From the NCBI RefSeq assembly GCF_025264685.1, contig NZ_CP073721.1, forward strand, positions 3,587,001 to 3,651,000: a DNA stretch of 64,000 nt, read 5' to 3'. The position numbers and the translations under genes were made by a program. Below, in pieces: positions 60,224-64,000 of the stretch. The stretch's first letter is position 1. Each line of letters starts with the position of its first letter. The stretch comes from Dactylosporangium roseum. Its GTDB lineage: Bacteria > Actinomycetota > Actinomycetes > Mycobacteriales > Micromonosporaceae. The notes under the pieces are model-generated. The model saw nothing but the letters and a program-made list of their open reading frames with translations. It was not told the origin of the DNA and searched no databases.

Positions 60224-62011
60224 TTACTCGTCGTCGGGCAGCTCCAGGTCACCGATGCACAGCTGGTGCTCTTTCTTGTGGGCCACGGCCTGGAAACCGA
60301 CTCGGTGCGTGCCGGACATGAGCAGGCCCTCGCCACGGCGGGCGCCGAGCAGCACCCTCGCCTCGCCGGCAGTGAGTCCGAACACGTCGGCGACGAGGTC
60401 GATCGCCTGCGGCGCCTGCCGCAGCAGGATCTGGGTGGCGGCGTTGGCGATGACGACCTGCCCGAGGTCGGAGCCGAGCAGGTCCCCGACGTCCTGGGTG
60501 ATGACCGCCAGTCCGGCCCGACGTTTGCGGGCGGACTTCGCGAGGCGGGACAGGAACTTGGCGCCCTCGCCGTCGCGCAGCAGGGTCCAGGCTTCGTCGA
60601 CGACGACCAACCGTCGCGGTGTGTGCGCCGAACGAATGGCCGGGGTGTCGACCTCACGCCAGATCGCGTCCAGCGCGAGGAGCATGCCGGGGGCGCGCAG
60701 CTCGTCGGCGAGCTGCCGGGTCGACCAGCACACCAACTGACCGCTCGGCACGGTCGTTGTGGGGCCGTCGAAGAGGTCCCGGAACGAGCCGGTGGTCCAC
60801 GGCGTCAGCCGCGCCGCGAGGGTGTCGGCGGCTTCGGTGCGCTGGTCGGTGAGCGCGGTGGCGACGTCGCGCAGCAAGGGCGCCTGCCGGCGCCAGGTGG
60901 CGGGGTCGTTGGTGATCCCGGCCTGGTCGTAGGCGTCGTTGATGGCCTTGTCGAGGGCGGCCCGCTCCGACGGCGGTGGCTGCTGCGCCAACAGCACCGA
61001 GATCAGCGTGTGCAGGAACAACGCCCGGTACGTGCGGGCCTGCGGTCGGCGGTCGCCAGGCGGGATGTCGAGGGGGTTGAGCCGCACACCGCCGGCACCG
61101 AGGGCGATCGTGACGCCACCGACCGCGTCGGCCAAGCGGATGTACTCGTTGTCGGGGTCGATCACCGCCACGTGCACGCCGTCGGCGAGGGAGCGGAGCA
61201 CTTCGAGCTTGACGAAGTAGCTCTTTCCCGCCCCGGATCTGGCAAGCACGACGCTGTTGGCGTTGTGCTGCGCCCACCGGTCCCACCACACCACCCCATT
61301 CGAATAGGGGTTGAGGCCGTAGAGCATGCCGCCGGTGGCGCCGGGTTCACCCGGTAGCGGCGCCGGCAGGTCGGAGGAGGCGAGGGGGAACGCTGACGCG
61401 ATCGCGTCGGTGTCCATCACCCGCCGCATGCCGAGCCTGTCAGTGGCGAGCGGCAGGGTCGCCGTCCAGCCCTGCAGCTGCCGCCACTTCGCGGGCTGCG
61501 TGTCGAGCAGGACGGAGGCGGCGGTGGCCCGCACGTGCGCGACCGCCTCGTCGAGCTCGTCGAGGCTGGTGGCGTGCACGCACAGGTACAGCCCGACCCG
61601 GAACAGCTTCGACTGCCCGCGGGCGATCCGGTCGGCCAACTCCGCGGCGTCGTCGGCGGCGGCCTCGGTGATCGGATCGACGAGCCGGCCCTTCTCCGCG
61701 TCGGTGCGCCGGTTGGACTCCAACCGTGCCCGTTGCTTACGCAGCCGAGCCGCGGCGACCTGCGGCGGCAGCGGGTCGATGTAGACGACGACGTCGAGCC
61801 GGCCCGGCCAGGCCAGCAAGGGGTCCAGCCACGCGGGGCCGACCTCGGCCGGGTAGCCAGTCACGATGAGCGTGGCCGCGTACCCGTCCCCGATGCGCAG
61901 GTAGCGGGGCGTGTGTTGGATCGCGGACGGGCCCAGAACGGCCGCGAGCCCGGCCGAATCGGCCGGGCTCGCGTCGGTGTTGGTTGGCTTTCGCCGTTGC
62001 AGTAGGGGCAT
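60224..62011 (-). CDS. VirB4-like conjugation ATPase
   Basis: The 595-aa protein powers type IV secretion. Visible: an N-terminal VirB4/TcpE-type domain ([40 protein letters not shown]), Walker A VLARSGAGKSYFVKLE near residue 257, AVIDPDNEYIRLADAVGG, Walker B RLVVVDEAWTLLRDGEG near residue 467 and ITQDVGDLLGSDLGQVVIAN. ATG 62011 follows AGGAGACTGAC. The family is usually 500-800 residues, so this is complete. It directly follows a PrgI-like gene with one base between stop and start region. Confidence 0.88.
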   Translation of the reverse strand: MPLLQRRKPTNTDASPADSAGLAAVLGPSAIQHTPRYLRIGDGYAATLIVTGYPAEVGPAWLDPLLAWPGRLDVVVYIDPLPPQVAAARLRKQRARLESNRRTDAEKGRLVDPITEAAADDAAELADRIARGQSKLFRVGLYLCVHATSLDELDEAVAHVRATAASVLLDTQPAKWRQLQGWTATLPLATDRLGMRRVMDTDAIASAFPLASSDLPAPLPGEPGATGGMLYGLNPYSNGVVWWDRWAQHNANSVVLARSGAGKSYFVKLEVLRSLADGVHVAVIDPDNEYIRLADAVGGVTIALGAGGVRLNPLDIPPGDRRPQARTYRALFLHTLISVLLAQQPPPSERAALDKAINDAYDQAGITNDPATWRRQAPLLRDVATALTDQRTEAADTLAARLTPWTTGSFRDLFDGPTTTVPSGQLVCWSTRQLADELRAPGMLLALDAIWREVDTPAIRSAHTPRRLVVVDEAWTLLRDGEGAKFLSRLAKSARKRRAGLAVITQDVGDLLGSDLGQVVIANAATQILLRQAPQAIDLVADVFGLTAGEARVLLGARRGEGLLMSGTHRVGFQAVAHKKEHQLCIGDLELPDDE

Positions 62012-62012
62012 G

Positions 62013-62948
62013 TCAGTCTCCTGGTCCGGTGATGGCCGCGTCGGGCAGGGCACGAGCCCAGGTGACGTCGGCCGGGGTGTAGGGGTCGGCAGCGCAGGTC
62101 AGCACCGCGGCGGCTCGACCGCCGTCCAGCACGGCTGTCTGCGCCCCGAGGGCGGACAGTGCGGACGCCGCGTGCTCGGCGCGGCGCAGGACCTCGGTAT
62201 CGCGGCCCTTGTCGCCGGCCGCGGTGACCGCGACGGTGACGGTCCGCCACAGCGGGTCCCGCCGCGCGGCGAGGTCGTCGAGGAAGTCGGCGTAGTCGCG
62301 GGCAGCGTCGGCCAGGGCCGGGTTGGCGATCGTCTCAGCGTTGTCGGCGATGCGTTGGGCGTGGCTGGACAGATCGACCCGCTGTGCGGAGATCACGATC
62401 TGTACCGGCCCGGACAGCGAGTTGAGCCACCGGCCGTAGCCAGCGATCAGGGCGGCCTGTTCGTTCCCGGTGCGCAGCCCGATGTTCACGGTGGTGCACG
62501 CGACCAGCGCCACGGCGTGCGAGCCGGCGTCGATGACGCCGGTGTCGTTGATCGCCGTGGCCGGCAGCCGCAGTACCGGCACCGTCGCCGCGGGCGTGTC
62601 AGTGGCCGGGGCCCAGGCCGGTGCCGCGGTGGGCCGGCCGGCCGCGGGGGCCAGCCGCTTCGGGCTGCGGGTGTGCCGCACCGCCGCCAGCAGCCAGGCG
62701 TCCATGGACAGCCCGTCACGGCGACCCAGGGCCAGCACGATCGCCGCACCGGCCAGCGGGGTGAGGATTGCCAGCAAGACCGGCTGCGGCAGCAGCGTCC
62801 CGACCGCTCGGAAGATGCCGTAGCCGGTCACACCGGCCACGGCCAGGATGGCCAACTGCCGGGCGGTCAGCCCATAAACGATCTTGTCCGGGGTGTCGAC
62901 GTCGGCGGGAATCCGCGCGTGCGGGGCAGCGTCGTCGCTACTGCTCAC
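62013..62948 (-). CDS. PrgI-family/SCO6880-like membrane protein
   Basis: The 311-aa protein has an N-terminal motif RIPADVDTPDKIVYGLTARQ and two membrane helices (LAILAVAGVTGYGIFRAVGT; QPVLLAILTPLAGAAIVLAL), typical of PrgI/VirB3-like proteins, followed by a soluble domain similar to the N-terminal part of VirB4-like proteins (NIGLRTGNEQAALIAGYGRW, ISAQRVDLSSHAQRIADNAE). GTG 62948 has GGAGG 5 bases upstream and overlaps the small gene before it by 11 bases. Confidence 0.82.
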   Translation of the reverse strand: MSSSDDAAPHARIPADVDTPDKIVYGLTARQLAILAVAGVTGYGIFRAVGTLLPQPVLLAILTPLAGAAIVLALGRRDGLSMDAWLLAAVRHTRSPKRLAPAAGRPTAAPAWAPATDTPAATVPVLRLPATAINDTGVIDAGSHAVALVACTTVNIGLRTGNEQAALIAGYGRWLNSLSGPVQIVISAQRVDLSSHAQRIADNAETIANPALADAARDYADFLDDLAARRDPLWRTVTVAVTAAGDKGRDTEVLRRAEHAASALSALGAQTAVLDGGRAAAVLTCAADPYTPADVTWARALPDAAITGPGD

Positions 62949-63162
62949 GGTAGCCTCCGCGTGTCGTGGTGGTGTGGGCTTTCATCGCCTGGGTGTAGAG
63001 GTCGACGCCTTCGGCGATCTCCTCCCAGGTGTAGGGGTAGATGGGGCGGCCGGTCGGCCACGCGATGGCGACGATGTCGGCGCTGTTGGTGGTGAGATCG
63101 AGCGGCGTCGGGCCGGTCGTTGGGTCGGTCATCGCTTCCTCGGCGGTGTCCTGCGTTGTCAT
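62938..63162 (-). CDS. Small conjugation-region protein, 74 aa
   Basis: It begins MTTQDTAEEAMTDPTTGPTP. The second half, PTGRPIYPYTWEEIAEGVDL followed by YTQA, repeats a motif in the C-terminal part of the next protein upstream (PTGRPVRPYTREELAGGVDL). It has no membrane segment. GGAAGGGAAG precedes the ATG. Likely a soluble partner in the transfer machinery, function unknown. Confidence 0.7.
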   Translation of the reverse strand: MTTQDTAEEAMTDPTTGPTPLDLTTNSADIVAIAWPTGRPIYPYTWEEIAEGVDLYTQAMKAHTTTTRGGYREQ

Positions 63163-63268
63163 CTGGCTTCCCTTCCAAGTGGGTCAGTAGGTACGGCCCG
63201 TCCACGGCGCGGTTGAGGACGTCTGCGCCGCGGACGGGTTGTTCTTCGGGGCAGGGTGAGGGGACGGG

Positions 63269-64000
63269 TCAGCTCTTGCGGGCGGGTCGGTTCCAGCTGC
63301 CTGTGACCGGCTGGCGTACCGGCCGGGTACGGGGCATCGCGGTCGCCGGGTTGACCCCAGGCGAGACCGACAGCGGTGGACCCGGCCGCGGCGGCTGCGG
63401 GACGACGCCAGCGGCCCGGATCGGCGGCCTCGACGAGCTGGGGATGGCCGGCGCCTGCCGCTTCGGCACGGCGCGGGTGTAGAGGTCGACACCGCCCGCA
63501 AGTTCCTCGCGGGTGTACGGGCGTACAGGTCGACCGGTCGGGTAGGCGATGCCGGTCCGGCCAGGACCGGCGCCCGCCGGCCGCGGCAACGGCCGGAGTC
63601 CGGAACCGCTGGATCGAGGCGTCGGGGACGGCGTGGCGAGGCGACTGCGGCCTCCGCCGCCGCCTGAGTTCACCGGCCACGGCCGGTTGGCCCCACCCGC
63701 GCCCGTACCGCCGGCCCCGCCGCCGGCACGGCCGGCAGCCCGCGCGGCGCTCCGGCCGCCGCCGAACGCGCGGGAGATCCCGCGGGTCAGTTGCTGCACG
63801 AGCACGACACGCAGGATCGTGCCCATCGCGGTGGGCCGGTTCTGCGTGATGTAGCGGCGGATCAGTCCGGGGATCTTGACGACGCCGAACAGCAGGCAGA
63901 CGACGATGAGCAGGTTCATGATCGCGTTGGGTTCGCCGCCGGGTATTGGCAGTCCGAGCACGCGGAGGTTGCTGTCCGGGTTGAGGAAGATCCGCAGCGT
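63269..64000 (-). CDS. Conjugation membrane protein, C-terminal part (cut by window edge)
   Basis: The visible 243 residues start beyond position 64000 (TLRIFLNPDSNLRVLGLPIP), contain a hydrophobic helix (AIMNLLIVVCLLFGVVKIPG), then a Gly/Ala-rich and Pro-rich tail with PTGRPVRPYTREELAGGVDL near the end. The open frame reaches the window edge without a start, so it is the C terminus of a larger membrane protein, probably a TrbL/VirB6-like channel component. The disordered tail may contact soluble partners. Confidence 0.65.
   Translation of the reverse strand, partial: TLRIFLNPDSNLRVLGLPIPGGEPNAIMNLLIVVCLLFGVVKIPGLIRRYITQNRPTAMGTILRVVLVQQLTRGISRAFGGGRSAARAAGRAGGGAGGTGAGGANRPWPVNSGGGGGRSRLATPSPTPRSSGSGLRPLPRPAGAGPGRTGIAYPTGRPVRPYTREELAGGVDLYTRAVPKRQAPAIPSSSRPPIRAAGVVPQPPRPGPPLSVSPGVNPATAMPRTRPVRQPVTGSWNRPARKS

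Noticed and set aside
1..64000. tRNA, rRNA or riboswitch genes
   Set aside because: No cloverleaf, rRNA core sequence or known riboswitch consensus was noticed by eye; a covariance-model search would be needed to exclude them fully.

Overview
The window is GC-rich and strongly coding on both strands, with GTG/TTG starts and many ATGA/GTGA gene overlaps. This points to an actinomycete. The right end carries an actinobacterial conjugation module (VirD4-, VirB4- and PrgI-like proteins, a replication-relaxation protein, a GP88-like protein), of a kind I associate with Micromonosporaceae and relatives; the genus cannot be fixed from sequence alone. No rRNA, tRNA or CRISPR array was seen.

Layout. 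(1) 1-3.4 kb: a LysR regulator cut by the window edge, divergent from a gabT-gabD GABA catabolic pair. (2) 3.7-6.4 kb: a hypothetical gene, a decayed IS1380-type transposase, and a complete 1522-bp IS4-family element (copy 1). (3) 6.4-20.8 kb: a catabolic cluster with a Rieske ferredoxin, an IclR regulator, an unrecognised 872-aa protein, a two-domain extradiol dioxygenase, Rieske dioxygenase alpha and beta subunits, a meta-cleavage-product-type hydrolase, two small barrel-like proteins, a DUF1185 protein, an aldehyde dehydrogenase, a CMD-family protein, an amidohydrolase, a ferredoxin reductase and a GntR regulator. (4) 21.3-28.3 kb: a family-5 (peptide/opine type) ABC importer, a small protein and an aldo/keto reductase. 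(5) 28.4-35.4 kb: a tight four-gene operon (aminotransferase, semialdehyde dehydrogenase, family III CoA-transferase, glutaryl-CoA-dehydrogenase-like enzyme) divergent from a PucR regulator; I read it as a 5-aminovalerate/glutarate route to crotonyl-CoA. (6) 36.1-39.1 kb: the meta-cleavage lower pathway (hydratase, acylating acetaldehyde dehydrogenase, aldolase) beside a palindromic operator and a vestigial IclR gene. (7) 39.1-45.2 kb: an Nramp transporter with a small partner, holin-X and CsbD genes, and decayed FAD oxidoreductase, Mn-catalase, DUF4396 and TPP-enzyme genes. (8) 45.5-50.1 kb: a 3.4-kb Mu/Tn7-like two-component transposon with TGT...ACA ends, inserted in an IS21 istA pseudogene. 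(9) 50.9-52.4 kb: IS4 copy 2, nearly identical and inverted relative to copy 1, abutting a truncated GGDEF gene. (10) 53-64 kb: the conjugation module, entirely on the minus strand.

How it fits together. The oxygenase system (alpha, beta, ferredoxin, reductase), the extradiol dioxygenase and the hydrolase would open an aromatic ring. The hydratase, aldolase and acetaldehyde dehydrogenase would turn the resulting 2-hydroxypentadienoate into pyruvate and acetyl-CoA. The ABC importer probably brings in the substrate. The two transaminase systems feed omega-amino acids into central metabolism. The catabolic block lies between two inverted IS4 copies next to conjugation genes, so it looks like a mobilised or rearranged catabolic island. 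The most novel part is the 7.6-19.9 kb operon, whose 872-aa protein, barrel-like proteins and DUF1185 protein do not belong to any oxygenase pathway I know.
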